Assembly: GCF_012641465.1 (NCBI RefSeq)
Contig: NZ_JABAIK010000014.1
Coordinates: 1 to 64,000, forward strand
DNA length: 64,000 bases
Source: Vibrio agarilyticus
GTDB lineage: Bacteria > Pseudomonadota > Gammaproteobacteria > Enterobacterales > Vibrionaceae
Reading direction: 5' to 3'
Every line of letters starts with the position of its first letter. The stretch's first letter is position 1. The notes below the pieces were generated by a model, which was not told where the DNA came from, ran no database searches, and worked only from the letters and a program-made list of their open reading frames with translations. Shown here in pieces: positions 9,363 to 20,038 of this stretch. A program made the position numbers and the translations under genes.

Positions 9363-9390
9363 TAGTGATCTCTCTACTTCTAGTAAGACA

Positions 9391-10731
9391 ATGGCCATGC
9401 GTTTTCGTAGCTCATTTACTCAATCCATTCTTTTGCTCATTTCATTGTTGATCGCCAGCCAAGCGTTTTCCTATTTTGCGGTGTTTCATTACGCGCTCAT
9501 GCCGAGCCTACAACAATTCAATAAAATTTTGGCTCACGAACTGCACTTGGTGCTTCGAGACGATAACGACATTAAAGACGATGACGTGTTGCGCCGGCAG
9601 CTGCTTGAAGAGCTGGGAGTCACTATTCACCCGGCTGATGGCAAAGCGCTTGAAGAGTACCACCGCGCGATGTCGATTGATTTAATGAGTGAAGAGATGA
9701 CTCAAGAGTTGGGCGAGCCGACCGATGTTCGATTGTTGTTGGGTAATGAAAGTTACATCTTGTGGATGCACACCGATGCACTACCAGATGCTTTGATTCG
9801 CGTGCCGCTATCAGAGTTGCAAGAAGAAGATTTTGCACCTCTGTTTCGCAATAGCTTATTGATGGCACTGCTTATTATTGCAGGAGGGTGGTTGTTTATT
9901 CGATTACAAAATCGGCCTTTGAGCGCGCTTGAGTCAGCGGCAAAAGAGGTTGGACGTGGTGAAATCCCCGCGCCGCTGCCAGAAAAAGGCGCTAGCGAAA
10001 TTCGCGCGGTGACCAAGGCGTTCAATCAAATGGCGCGCGACATTCAAGCGCTTGAAGAAGATCGCGCGCTGCTGATGGCCGGTATTAGTCATGACTTGCG
10101 AACGCCACTGACCCGTATTCGACTGGCAACAGAAATGATGTCGCCTGAGGACAGTTATCTTGCGGAAGGCATTATCAGTGATACTGAAGAGTGTAACGAG
10201 ATCATCAGCCAGTTTATGGATTATCTAAAACCGGTTGATCGCACTCACTTTAATTCGGTGGATCTCAACGCCATCGCAGGTGAAGTGGTCGCGGCAGAAG
10301 GCAGCTATGACGTTGCGATTGTCACCGCACTAAACGATACGATAAAGCCTGCCTTTGGCGCCCCGATTTCTATCAAACGAGCCTTGACCAACCTTGTCGT
10401 TAACGCGTTGCGTTACGGTGATGGTTGGGTAAAAGTCAGTTCAGGGATGACCGCCGACAATCAATTAGTATGGCTGTGTGTTGAGGATAATGGCCCTGGC
10501 ATTGAGCCTTCGCAAATTGGCCGTCTGTTTGAGCCTTTTACGCGTGGTGATACGGCTCGTGGTAGTGAAGGAACCGGTCTTGGATTGGCAATTGTTAAGC
10601 GCATCGTCAGTCAGCATCAAGGCTCACTTATGGTCAATAATCGTCGCGAAGGTGGATTGCAGGTGCAAATTAGCTTTCCGGTCCAAAGTGCGCGTTATCG
10701 TGGCCGCTCACTAGGGAAAAAACAGCAATAA
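9391..10731 (+). CDS. envZ: osmosensor histidine kinase EnvZ
   Basis: Inner-membrane sensor kinase/phosphatase for OmpR. Order: transmembrane helix at about 11-31, periplasmic region to about 150 with the family motif MPSLQQFNK, a second helix at about 153-171, HAMP ([17 protein letters not shown] in part), the phospho-acceptor His234 in SHDLRTPL, and the ATPase domain with N, G1 and G2 boxes ([25 protein letters not shown]). At 446 aa it matches E. coli (450). ATG at 9391 or 9397 could be used. Its start is 28 bases after the MITE, so it now depends on read-through of the element or a promoter in or near it (inference). Confidence 0.94.
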   Translation: MAMRFRSSFTQSILLLISLLIASQAFSYFAVFHYALMPSLQQFNKILAHELHLVLRDDNDIKDDDVLRRQLLEELGVTIHPADGKALEEYHRAMSIDLMSEEMTQELGEPTDVRLLLGNESYILWMHTDALPDALIRVPLSELQEEDFAPLFRNSLLMALLIIAGGWLFIRLQNRPLSALESAAKEVGRGEIPAPLPEKGASEIRAVTKAFNQMARDIQALEEDRALLMAGISHDLRTPLTRIRLATEMMSPEDSYLAEGIISDTEECNEIISQFMDYLKPVDRTHFNSVDLNAIAGEVVAAEGSYDVAIVTALNDTIKPAFGAPISIKRALTNLVVNALRYGDGWVKVSSGMTADNQLVWLCVEDNGPGIEPSQIGRLFEPFTRGDTARGSEGTGLGLAIVKRIVSQHQGSLMVNNRREGGLQVQISFPVQSARYRGRSLGKKQQ

Positions 10732-10757
10732 AAAACCGCTCAGATAGGAGCGGTTTT
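10732..10757. terminator. bidirectional terminator between envZ and xanP
   Basis: AAAAACCGCTC and GAGCGGTTTT form a stem around AGATAG, directly at the envZ stop codon and 20 bases from the convergent xanP stop. Confidence 0.8.
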
Positions 10758-10775
10758 CCCTTCATTCATCGGCGA

Positions 10776-12167
10776 TTAATTGATTGCCGTTGTTTCTTCG
10801 CTGCGCGCCTCTTCATCGTCGCGCAGTGTTTCAGGCAGCAATAGATTCAGCACAATCGCCGTGATCCCGCCAGCGGCGATCCCGGTTGAGAAAATATTCT
10901 TAATAAAGTCAGGCATAAATTGCAGAATTTCAGGTTTTTGAGCAATGCCAAGACCCATTGAAAACGACAGCGCCATGATCAAAATGGCGCGGCGATCGAT
11001 CTCAACTCGAGAAATAATGCGCACACCTGCCGCAGCAATGGTACCAAACATCACAATTGTCGCCCCGCCAAGCACAGGCTCTGGAATTTGCTGTACAAAA
11101 CCCGCGACACCAGGGAACAGGCCAAGTAGCACTAGCATGCCCGCGATAAAATAACCCACATAACGACTGGCCACGCCAGTGAGCAAAATTACCCCATTGT
11201 TTTGGCTGAAGGTGGAGTTTGGAAAGCTGTTAAAGATGGCCGCGATGGCTGAGTTGATGCCATCCGCTAGCACGCCACCTTTGAGGCGCTTCATATAAAT
11301 CGGCCCTTTGACTGGTTCACCAGAAACCTCAGAGGTTGCGGTAATGTCGCCAATAGCTTCCAGCGCCGTGATCATAAAAATGAGTACCAATGGAATAAAC
11401 AGTGACCATTCAAAGCTGATGCCAAATTGCATTGGTGTTGGTAGCGCAATCCAAGCGCTTTCGGCGCGCGGTGTATGATTTACCATGCCCATCGCGTATG
11501 CCATGCCGTAGCCGATAATCATTGCGATCACAATTGAAGCAATGCGAAGGTAAGGGTTTTTAGCGCGGTTTAGCAATACGATGATCGCAAGTACTGTCCC
11601 TGCCAATGCGAGTTTATCGAGACTGCCAAAGGTGCCATCGGCCATGGCGCCGTACCCGCCACCGATGGAGACCAGTCCCACTTGAATTAATGTCAGGCCG
11701 ATAAGCGTCACCACAATGCCCGAGACCAGCGGTGTGATCACACGACGTGCGTGTGCAAGTACACGCGACAGCAGCATCTCAGAAAATGACGCCAGTAAAA
11801 TAGTACCAAAAATCGCGGCCATCATAGCCTCAACGCTGGCGCCCCCGGCTTTGAGTGACAAACCTGCCGCAATGATCGGGCCTAAAAAGTTAAAGCTGGT
11901 GCCTTGAAGTGAAAGTAAGCCAGAGCCAATAGGGCCAAAGGTTCGAATTTGAATAAAGGTCGAAATACCCGATGCTAGCAGCGACATGCTGACAATCGTA
12001 TTGGTCTGCTCAGCAGGCACGCCTAAAGTTTGGCAGATAATCAGCGATGGCGTGATGATAGCCACGAACATGGCGAGCAGATGCTGCAAAGCGGCAAACA
12101 GGGTTTGTGGTAGTGGTGGACGATCGTTGAGTTGATAAACCAACTCAGATTGGCGTTTTTGACTCAT
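10776..12167 (-). CDS. xanP: xanthine permease XanP (NCS2 family)
   Basis: Proton-coupled inner-membrane importer of xanthine, of the nucleobase:cation symporter 2 family. About 12-14 hydrophobic segments are visible. Family motifs are [10 protein letters not shown] near residue 88, the acidic helix [21 protein letters not shown] and the substrate-site region [13 protein letters not shown]. Overall similarity to E. coli XanP (YicE) is strong from the first residues ([16 protein letters not shown]) to the [16 protein letters not shown] end; 463 aa fits. A PurR operator 155 bases upstream suggests purine repression. UacT (urate) is a related alternative, but the sequence follows XanP more closely. 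Confidence 0.9.
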   Translation of the reverse strand: MSQKRQSELVYQLNDRPPLPQTLFAALQHLLAMFVAIITPSLIICQTLGVPAEQTNTIVSMSLLASGISTFIQIRTFGPIGSGLLSLQGTSFNFLGPIIAAGLSLKAGGASVEAMMAAIFGTILLASFSEMLLSRVLAHARRVITPLVSGIVVTLIGLTLIQVGLVSIGGGYGAMADGTFGSLDKLALAGTVLAIIVLLNRAKNPYLRIASIVIAMIIGYGMAYAMGMVNHTPRAESAWIALPTPMQFGISFEWSLFIPLVLIFMITALEAIGDITATSEVSGEPVKGPIYMKRLKGGVLADGINSAIAAIFNSFPNSTFSQNNGVILLTGVASRYVGYFIAGMLVLLGLFPGVAGFVQQIPEPVLGGATIVMFGTIAAAGVRIISRVEIDRRAILIMALSFSMGLGIAQKPEILQFMPDFIKNIFSTGIAAGGITAIVLNLLLPETLRDDEEARSEETTAIN

Positions 12168-12322
12168 GTGAGGTTCCTAAGCATGTCCCGTGACTCGCTG
12201 AATGGGAGTTCGGGTTCAGGTAAACTGCTTCATCTGTGATTGCTGTTAATCAGAAGTTTACGCTGTGGTTTTGGCGATATGCCTGAAGATTTTGGCGGCA
12301 ATTATAGGGAGCCTTAGATAAA

Positions 12323-12338
12323 AAGCAAACGTTTGCCT
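12323..12338. promoter_or_regulatory. PurR operator upstream of xanP
   Basis: AAGCAAACGTTTGCCT contains the perfect 12-bp palindrome GCAAACGTTTGC and matches the PurR consensus ACGCAAACGTTTNCNT at nearly all positions. It lies 155 bases upstream of the xanP start, which fits repression of purine uptake by PurR with hypoxanthine or guanine. Confidence 0.8.
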
Positions 12339-12418
12339 TTCATGGTTAGCACAAACGCGCCCAAGAATGCGCAGGATCAAATTTTGCTGCGCAGCTTAAC
12401 GTGCCTTGGGTATAAAGA

Positions 12419-14497
12419 TTATGCCTTGGCGTAAATGTGTCTTTCACCAAGCCAGCGGTCGATAATCGCTTTGGCTTCTTTTGGGTATTGTTGGTGAAGA
12501 TAACGGGCCAAACGCTGCACCTCAGGGATTAAGGCTTGATCGCGCACCAGATCGGCAATCTTAAAATCGGCTAATCCGGTTTGTTTGGTGCCCAGCAGCT
12601 CACCCGGGCCGCGAATTTCCAGATCGCGCTGTGCGATGACAAAGCCGTCATTACTGTCACGTAGCACGGCTAAGCGTTTTTGTGCGGTGTTGGATAAGGG
12701 GGCGTGATAAAGCAGCACGCAGTGACTCGCAACTGAGCCTCGACCGACACGCCCACGCAGTTGGTGCAATTGGGCTAAACCAAGGCGCTCTGGGTTTTCT
12801 ATGATCATTAGGCTTGCATTTGGCACATCGACACCCACTTCAATTACCGTGGTCGCCACCAATAGGTGCAGTTGGTTTTGCTTAAACGCTTCCATCACCG
12901 CTTGTTTTTCGGCCGGTTTCATTCGTCCGTGCACTAGGCCGATGTTGAGCTCGGGTAGTTTTCGCGTGAGCTCCTCCGCAATTTCGGCGGCGGCTTGAGC
13001 CTCTAAAACCTCAGACTCATCAATTAAGGTACAGACCCAATACGCTTGCTTTCCTTCATTGAGGCAAGCATCGCGCACGCGAGAAATAATCGTTTCTCGC
13101 TTGCTATCGGGAATCGCGACGGTTTGGATTGGCGTTCGACCTGGCGGTAACTCGTCAATCACGGAAGTTTCTAAATCGGCATACGCCGTCATAGCAAGGG
13201 TACGTGGGATCGGCGTTGCCGTCATGATGAGCTGATGAGGGTAGGCACCATTTTTGGCCCCTTTTTCACGCAGTTCTAAACGCTGGTGGACACCAAATCG
13301 ATGCTGCTCATCAATGATCACTAACGCCAAGTGGTCAAAAAAGACGTTTTGCTGAAACAGAGCGTGAGTGCCCACTATCATTTTGGCTTCGCCACTGGCA
13401 ATACGCGCTAATTCGGTTTCTCGAGCTTTCCCTTTGAGCTTTCCGGCTAACCATCCGACTGAGATGCCCAGAGGTTCAAACCATTTGGCAAAATTGATGG
13501 CGTGTTGCTCGGCAAGGAGTTCAGTGGGGGCCATAAGCACCACTTGATGACCATGGACTAAGGCTCGCGTGGCGGCTAAGGCTGCGACTAATGTTTTGCC
13601 CGATCCCACATCGCCTTGAACAAGTCGCATCATTGGATGCGGCTGAGTTAAATCGGTTTCAATATCGGCGACAACGCGCGCTTGAGCTTGAGTGGGGGTA
13701 AAGGGTAAGCGGCTTAGCAGCGCATTTTTTAACTCGTCGTTGGCCGCAAGTGGCAGAGCTGCTTCTTGTTGACCTTGGCTGCGAACGTCAAGCATCGACA
13801 GGTTTTGCGCTAACAGCTCTTCAATAATCAGACGTTGCTGCGCTGGATGACGACCTTGATCAAATAGTGAGAGATCAATGTTTGGCGGTGGACGATGAAT
13901 GGTGTGCAGTGCTTGGGCCAGTGTGATTTGATGATTGTACAAACCCGGCGGCAGTAGCTCTGTGACGGCCGACTTATCAAGCAGTTCTAACGCTTGCTCG
14001 GAAAGATTACGCAAAGTTAGCTGGCGTAAGCCCTCCGTTGTCGGGTATACCGGAGTGAGTGATGACTCACTATGCTCATCAGTTGACGCCTCGCCAAAAC
14101 GGTAATCCGGGTGCACGATTTCCAAACCGTGCATACCACGCTTGATTTCCCCATACGCGTGCACCAGTCGTCCTTCGGCAAATTGATTTTTCATCCCAGC
14201 GGTAAAATTAAAAAAACGCAGCGCAATCGAGCCATTGCCATCACTGAGTTTGACCGTCAGCATTTTACGGCGACCAAAGTGTGTGTCGCAATGCATCACC
14301 GTGCCCTGCACGGCAGCCCAAAGACCAGCGTGCAGCGCGCGGATGGGGTAAACTCGAGTGCGATCTTCATAGCGCAACGGAAGGTGAAAGAGCAGATCTT
14401 GTACCGTTTCAAGACCGATTTTATGCAATTTTTCGGCGACTTTTGCACCAACACCGCTAAGTGAAGTGAGAGAGATCGCCGATAACAGTTGGGACAT
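12419..14497 (-). CDS. recG: ATP-dependent DNA helicase RecG
   Basis: Branch-migrating helicase that regresses stalled replication forks and processes recombination junctions. It has an N-terminal wedge/OB domain (residues ~1-230), then superfamily 2 helicase motifs: motif I QGDVGSGKTLVAALA, motif II IIDEQHRFG, motif III TATPIPRT, motif VI QLRGRVGRGSVASHC and the C-terminal TKQTGLADFKIAD. At 692 aa it matches E. coli (693). Last gene of the gmk-rpoZ-spoT-trmH-recG block; starts 90 bases after trmH ends. Confidence 0.96.
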   Translation of the reverse strand: MSQLLSAISLTSLSGVGAKVAEKLHKIGLETVQDLLFHLPLRYEDRTRVYPIRALHAGLWAAVQGTVMHCDTHFGRRKMLTVKLSDGNGSIALRFFNFTAGMKNQFAEGRLVHAYGEIKRGMHGLEIVHPDYRFGEASTDEHSESSLTPVYPTTEGLRQLTLRNLSEQALELLDKSAVTELLPPGLYNHQITLAQALHTIHRPPPNIDLSLFDQGRHPAQQRLIIEELLAQNLSMLDVRSQGQQEAALPLAANDELKNALLSRLPFTPTQAQARVVADIETDLTQPHPMMRLVQGDVGSGKTLVAALAATRALVHGHQVVLMAPTELLAEQHAINFAKWFEPLGISVGWLAGKLKGKARETELARIASGEAKMIVGTHALFQQNVFFDHLALVIIDEQHRFGVHQRLELREKGAKNGAYPHQLIMTATPIPRTLAMTAYADLETSVIDELPPGRTPIQTVAIPDSKRETIISRVRDACLNEGKQAYWVCTLIDESEVLEAQAAAEIAEELTRKLPELNIGLVHGRMKPAEKQAVMEAFKQNQLHLLVATTVIEVGVDVPNASLMIIENPERLGLAQLHQLRGRVGRGSVASHCVLLYHAPLSNTAQKRLAVLRDSNDGFVIAQRDLEIRGPGELLGTKQTGLADFKIADLVRDQALIPEVQRLARYLHQQYPKEAKAIIDRWLGERHIYAKA

Positions 14498-14587
14498 GGA
14501 AAGCCTAAAAGCGCCAAACGTTCATAGCCCTAGTTAATCACTTGGCTGTGTTTTTGTACAGGTGGATTTTGCGCCGCGTGTCGATAT

Positions 14588-15280
14588 TTACCGCTCAGTG
14601 CGTTGCATTTCCTGCCACCATGCCGCTTCTGCGATGATCTGCCCCTGACCGTCCAGTTTGGGATAAGGTAAGCCTTTGCGTTTGGCCACTTTGGCCAGCA
14701 CGGGATGACCACGTTCAAATAAAATGCGGTTAATGGTCTCCTCATCGAGTGCGCTATGCTTGCGTTGGTAAAAGCCGGCAGCGGCGCGTTGGCGCTGCGC
14801 TTCGTACAACACGATGGCGCTGGCAACAGAGACATTCAGTGACTGTACCATGCCAACCATAGGAATGATGATGTCTTGGCAGGCGAGCGCTTTTGCTTCT
14901 TCTGAGGCACCTATTTTCTCACTGCCTAAGATAATCGCTGTTGGCTTGGTATAATCGATGTCGCGAAAGTCGACAGCGGTTGAAGACAAATTGGTGACCA
15001 AGATTTGCATACCTTGATCTTTTAGCGTCGCAATCGCATCGCTTACGGTGGGGTGAGTGTCGACTTCTACCCAGTTGCGCGCGCCCGCGGAGGTATGACC
15101 GAGTGTCTTCATCTGATCGGTAGGCCATACTGCGTGAATTTTATGTAGGCCAACAGCATCAGCACTGCGGATCACCGCCGCAACATTGTTGGGTTTATGG
15201 ACTTCATCTAAGCAGAGCGTAAGGTCGGTTTGTCGCTGAGTCAGGACATCAAGGATACGTTGGTAACGTTCAAGATTCAT
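14588..15280 (-). CDS. trmH: tRNA (guanosine(18)-2'-O)-methyltransferase TrmH
   Basis: SPOUT-fold methyltransferase that methylates the ribose of G18 in tRNA. The N-terminal motif 1 Asn/Arg region is KPNNVAAVIRSADAVG, motif 2 is AIILGSEKIGASEEA and motif 3 is IPMVGMVQSLNVSVASAI, where the knot binds SAM. 230 aa compared with 229 in E. coli. Sits between spoT and recG on the same strand as in E. coli; an ERIC-like repeat occupies most of the gap to spoT. Confidence 0.95.
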   Translation of the reverse strand: MNLERYQRILDVLTQRQTDLTLCLDEVHKPNNVAAVIRSADAVGLHKIHAVWPTDQMKTLGHTSAGARNWVEVDTHPTVSDAIATLKDQGMQILVTNLSSTAVDFRDIDYTKPTAIILGSEKIGASEEAKALACQDIIIPMVGMVQSLNVSVASAIVLYEAQRQRAAAGFYQRKHSALDEETINRILFERGHPVLAKVAKRKGLPYPKLDGQGQIIAEAAWWQEMQRTER

Positions 15281-15312
15281 AGTGCACCAAATAAGGCTAA
15301 TCCCAGCAAATC

Positions 15313-15451
15313 TATACCCGTTCTACTTGAAGTTGCAAGGCGTTCGTTAACAAGATGGGGCTGGCTCTCACAAACCTCATCACATATCTACCTATGCTCA
15401 GAGGCTTTGTTCGTTTGCCGCCTACCTGCAATTTCAAGTTGTTTGGGTATA
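15313..15451. repeat. ERIC-like repeat between spoT and trmH
   Basis: A 139-bp imperfect palindrome starting TATACCCGTTCTACTTGAAG and ending CAAGTTGTTTGGGTATA, with the conserved inner segment CACAAACCTCATCACATA and AGAGGCTTTGTTCGTTTGCC. It matches six other copies in this window. It lies inside the spoT-trmH-recG transcript and would fold into a long hairpin in the mRNA. Confidence 0.9.
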
Positions 15452-15483
15452 CATGATCTGCTGGAATTGTTTTTATCGAAAGG

Positions 15484-17604
15484 TCAGTTTTTACGGCGAC
15501 GCACACGTAAGCAGGTCGGCATAACGCGAATTTTACGCATGATCCCGGCAAGGTGAACGCGATCTTTGGTGGTCAACAAAACGACGACCGAATACAAACG
15601 CCCATCACGCTCTTCCGTCGATAAGCCGTGAATATTTGAACCTGTTTTGGAAATCACATTAGTGAGTTCCGCCAGAGCGCCTTGACGGTTTTGCATCTCG
15701 ACACGCAGCTCAGCAATAAACTCTTGATCGAAATCGTCTGACCAAGCGACGGTCATGTATTTATCAGGCTCTTTTTGGTAGCCACGCACATTAGGACAGG
15801 TTTCACGGTGCACCACTAAACCACGTCCCGGAGAGACATGCGCAATGATGTGGTCATCTGGGATCGGGTGACAGCAGTTGGCAAAGCTCAACAGCAAGCC
15901 TTCTGAGCCGCGAATCGGCAGTTTTTGACGTGGTGAGCCATCTTTGTTTTCCGTTTCGGTTAACTCATCGGCATCGCCTAACAGACGGCGAGCGATCACG
16001 ATGCTCATTAACTCACCAAGACCAATGGCGGTGAGTAAGTCGTCCAGCGTCTCCATTTTAAGATCGGCCAGTACCTGAGCAATATTACTCGGTGCAATAT
16101 CACTGAGCGACGCATCACCAAGTGCGTGATTAAGTAAGCGGCGGCCAAGGGTCGCTGACTCTGTGCGGCGCATGGTTTTCAGCACTTGACGAATTTTGGT
16201 TCGTGCTCGTGACGTTACCACATAGTTAAGCCAAGCCGCATTGGGTCTGGCCCCCGGCGCGCTGATGATCTCAATGGTCTGGCCATTACGCAGCGCCTTA
16301 CTGAGTGGATAAGGGTTGCGATCGACTCGCGCGCCAACACAGGTATTGCCAACGTCCGTATGCACGGCGTAGGCAAAATCCACCGCCGTTGCGCCAACAG
16401 GCAATTCGACAATGCGGCCTTTTGGCGTGAAGACATAAATCTCATCTGGGAACAGATCCGATTTGACGTTTTCGATGAATTCAAATGAGTTACCGGCGCT
16501 TTGCTGCAATTCAAGCAAACTTTGCATCCAGCGCTGAGCTTTGATTTGCGCTGTTGTGCCTGTGCGCTCACCATTGCCTTTATAAGACCAGTGAGCCGCA
16601 ACGCCTTTGTCTGCCATTTGGTCCATATCTTCGGTGCGAATTTGCACCTCGACAGGCACCCCATGTGGACCAACCATCGACGTGTGGAGCGACTGATAGC
16701 CATTGGCTTTCGGCACAGCGATATAATCTTTCATTCGCTCGGGTTTGGGCTTATACAAGCTGTGGACTTGGCCCAATACGCGATAGCAGGTATCGGCGCT
16801 ATCAACGACAATACGAAAGGCGTAGATGTCCATGATCGAGTGAAAGCGCTGCTCTTTGGTTTTCATCTTGTTGTAGATGGAGAACAGGTTTTTCTCACGA
16901 CCAATAACGCGCGCATTGAGCCCCACTTCTTGTAAGCGATCTTCTATCTCGCCATGGATGCGCTGGATCATCTCTTTGCGGTTGCCGCGCGCCGATTTCA
17001 CCACCCCTTTCAAAACACGATAACGATTGGGATAAAGAGCCTCAAAACCAAGCTCTTCAAGTTCAGTTTTGATGTTGTGAATACCAAGGCGATGCGCGAG
17101 CGGCGCATAAATCTCAAGCGTCTCGCGAGCAATGCGACGTTTTTTGTCGGGACGAAGGGCACCAAGAGTACGCATATTGTGCGTGCGATCCGCGAGTTTA
17201 ATCAGGATCACGCGAATATCTTGCACCATGGCAAGGACCATTTTGCGAAAGTTTTCGGCTTGGGCTTCTTTGCGATCGCGAAATTTCAGCTTATCCAGTT
17301 TTGAGACGCCATCAACCAATTCGGCGACAGCATGTCCAAACAGAGCTTCAAGATCGTCTTTGGTGACGTCACAATCTTCAATGACATCGTGCAACAAGGC
17401 GGCTTGGAGAGTTTCAAGATCCAGTCGCATTTCCGCAAGAATGCGAGCAACCGCAACAGGATGGATAATATAAGGTTCGCCGCTTGAGCGGGTTTGCCCT
17501 TCATGGGCATCTTTCGCTACCACAAAAGAGTGACGCAGAGCCTCAATTTGAGGCTCTGTAAGGTATTCTTGGGCAACGTCTTTGAGGCTATCAAATAGAA
17601 ACAA
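15484..17604 (-). CDS. spoT: bifunctional (p)ppGpp synthase/hydrolase SpoT
   Basis: Makes and degrades the stringent-response alarmone. The N-terminal HD hydrolase domain shows HEGQTRSSGEPYIIHP and LLHDVIED, the synthetase domain shows YAFRIVVDSADTCY and YKPKPERMKDYIA.PKANGYQSLH, followed by TGS (EIYVFTPKGRIVELP), a conserved Cys/His segment (FANCCHPIPDD) and a C-terminal ACT domain. At 706 aa it matches E. coli (702). Gene order rpoZ-spoT-trmH-recG is conserved. Starts 43 bases after rpoZ. Confidence 0.96.
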   Translation of the reverse strand: MFLFDSLKDVAQEYLTEPQIEALRHSFVVAKDAHEGQTRSSGEPYIIHPVAVARILAEMRLDLETLQAALLHDVIEDCDVTKDDLEALFGHAVAELVDGVSKLDKLKFRDRKEAQAENFRKMVLAMVQDIRVILIKLADRTHNMRTLGALRPDKKRRIARETLEIYAPLAHRLGIHNIKTELEELGFEALYPNRYRVLKGVVKSARGNRKEMIQRIHGEIEDRLQEVGLNARVIGREKNLFSIYNKMKTKEQRFHSIMDIYAFRIVVDSADTCYRVLGQVHSLYKPKPERMKDYIAVPKANGYQSLHTSMVGPHGVPVEVQIRTEDMDQMADKGVAAHWSYKGNGERTGTTAQIKAQRWMQSLLELQQSAGNSFEFIENVKSDLFPDEIYVFTPKGRIVELPVGATAVDFAYAVHTDVGNTCVGARVDRNPYPLSKALRNGQTIEIISAPGARPNAAWLNYVVTSRARTKIRQVLKTMRRTESATLGRRLLNHALGDASLSDIAPSNIAQVLADLKMETLDDLLTAIGLGELMSIVIARRLLGDADELTETENKDGSPRQKLPIRGSEGLLLSFANCCHPIPDDHIIAHVSPGRGLVVHRETCPNVRGYQKEPDKYMTVAWSDDFDQEFIAELRVEMQNRQGALAELTNVISKTGSNIHGLSTEERDGRLYSVVVLLTTKDRVHLAGIMRKIRVMPTCLRVRRRKN

Positions 17605-17647
17605 ACTATAGGCCCGACTGTGTATTGACTATGTGGTTAATCGTTGA

Positions 17648-17920
17648 TTAACGACCGTGAGCAATGCTGCTCACTGCGGCCAATTCAGCGGCTTCTTGCT
17701 CTTGCTGTTCTTGACGTTCGCGCGCGTCGAGTACTTCTTTTGTAATAAGACCTTCTTCGATTTCGCGTAGGGCGATAACCGTCGCCTTATCGTTCTCTTC
17801 TGGCACAAGGGCGTCTTTACCGCCAGTTTGCATTTGACGAGCGCGGCGAGCCGCAATCAGTACTAGGTCGAAACGGTTGCCAACTTTTTCAACAGCGTCT
17901 TGAACAGTTACGCGTGCCAT
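17648..17920 (-). CDS. rpoZ: RNA polymerase omega subunit
   Basis: Small chaperone-like subunit that binds beta-prime and forms part of ppGpp site 1. The 90-aa sequence [20 protein letters not shown] is the family start, followed by AARRARQM and [10 protein letters not shown]. Located between gmk and spoT, linking the polymerase subunit through which ppGpp acts to the enzyme that makes ppGpp. Ribosome site GGAGTCCTC lies upstream. Confidence 0.97.
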   Translation of the reverse strand: MARVTVQDAVEKVGNRFDLVLIAARRARQMQTGGKDALVPEENDKATVIALREIEEGLITKEVLDARERQEQQEQEAAELAAVSSIAHGR

Positions 17921-18021
17921 GAGGACTCCAAATAGTTAACTAAATTTTTGAATGACGAGAAAGTATACAGCCTAAGCCTACTAGATTCTAGATCCCAGAC
18001 GGTATCCCTGAAATTGGCGAA

Positions 18022-19009
<988 letters not shown>

Positions 19010-20035
19010 ATGCTGCCTTATTTTTTACGCCGTTTGGCGCTGGTGATCCCCACTTTTTTAGGGATCACTGTGATGATTTTTGCCATCACACGTTTTGTGC
19101 CTGGCGGCCCGGTTGAGCGCATGTTAGCCAATATGCAAGTGCAATCCGATGGTGGCTCAGCGCTCACCAGTGCGGGGGGGGACCTTGCGCTATCGGATGA
19201 CCAATTGGCTGATTTAAATCGCTTTTACGGGCTCGATAAACCCGTGATTGAGGCGTATCTCGAGTGGCTTGGAAAACTGACTCAGCTCGATTTGGGTGAG
19301 TCGACCCGTTATTACGAGCCGGTGAGCCAGATGATTGCTGAGCGCTTGCCCATCTCCTTATTCTACGGTGGAATGACTTTTTTCATCAGCTACTTCATTT
19401 CAATTCCTTTGGGGTATTACAAAGCGCTCAAGCACGGGTCGGTATTTGATTCGGCGTCGTCGGTAATGATTTTTGTCGGTTATGCCTTGCCGGGCTATGT
19501 TGTGGGGATTTTGCTCATCACCTTTTTCAGTTATCAGCTCGATTGGTTTCCGATGGGGGGCTTTGTTGGCGATGACTTTGATGACTATGAGACATTTTAT
19601 CAGCAAGCCAAAGATGTTATGTGGCACGCCGTGCTACCGCTTATCTGCTATCTCATTGGGGATTTTGCGGTACTGACCATGACGATGAAAAATAATCTGA
19701 TGGAAAATCTCTCGTCAGATTACATTCGCACCGCAATCGCTAAAGGGCTTCCTTTTCGCCGCGCCGTGAGAAAACACGCACTGCGTAATAGCCTTATTCC
19801 CGTTGCGAGTCATTTTGGTAATGCGTTGCTCTTTTTTATGACAGGGTCGTTTTTAATTGAGGTGATTTTTAATATCGATGGCATTGGTTTATTAGGCTAC
19901 GAATCGATTGTTGAGCGAGATTACCCGGTGGTGATGGGGATTGTTGCCATTAATGCCGCACTGCTGTTATTAGGCAATATTATTTCAGATATGTGCGTTG
20001 CCGCGGTTGATCCGCGAGTGAAATTTGGAGCCTAA
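19010..20035 (+). CDS. yejB: peptide ABC transporter permease YejB
   Basis: Inner-membrane permease of a dipeptide/oligopeptide-type ABC importer; in E. coli YejABEF imports microcin C and peptides. Six or so hydrophobic segments are visible, the first at residues 8-28 (LALVIPTFLGITVMIFA in part). The EAA loop that contacts the ATPase is in TAIAKGLPFRRAVRKHALRN. The insert with DDFDDYETFYQQAKD is characteristic of YejB. 341 aa; E. coli YejB is 364. First gene of a five-gene operon; ATG follows GGAGAAATGAACCCCC. Confidence 0.93.
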   Translation: MLPYFLRRLALVIPTFLGITVMIFAITRFVPGGPVERMLANMQVQSDGGSALTSAGGDLALSDDQLADLNRFYGLDKPVIEAYLEWLGKLTQLDLGESTRYYEPVSQMIAERLPISLFYGGMTFFISYFISIPLGYYKALKHGSVFDSASSVMIFVGYALPGYVVGILLITFFSYQLDWFPMGGFVGDDFDDYETFYQQAKDVMWHAVLPLICYLIGDFAVLTMTMKNNLMENLSSDYIRTAIAKGLPFRRAVRKHALRNSLIPVASHFGNALLFFMTGSFLIEVIFNIDGIGLLGYESIVERDYPVVMGIVAINAALLLLGNIISDMCVAAVDPRVKFGA

Positions 20036-20038
20036 TTG

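Noticed and set aside
12168-12418. Possible purine riboswitch in the xanP leader
   Set aside because: No conserved purine-aptamer core (the loop and junction motifs) could be found; the PurR operator already explains purine control.
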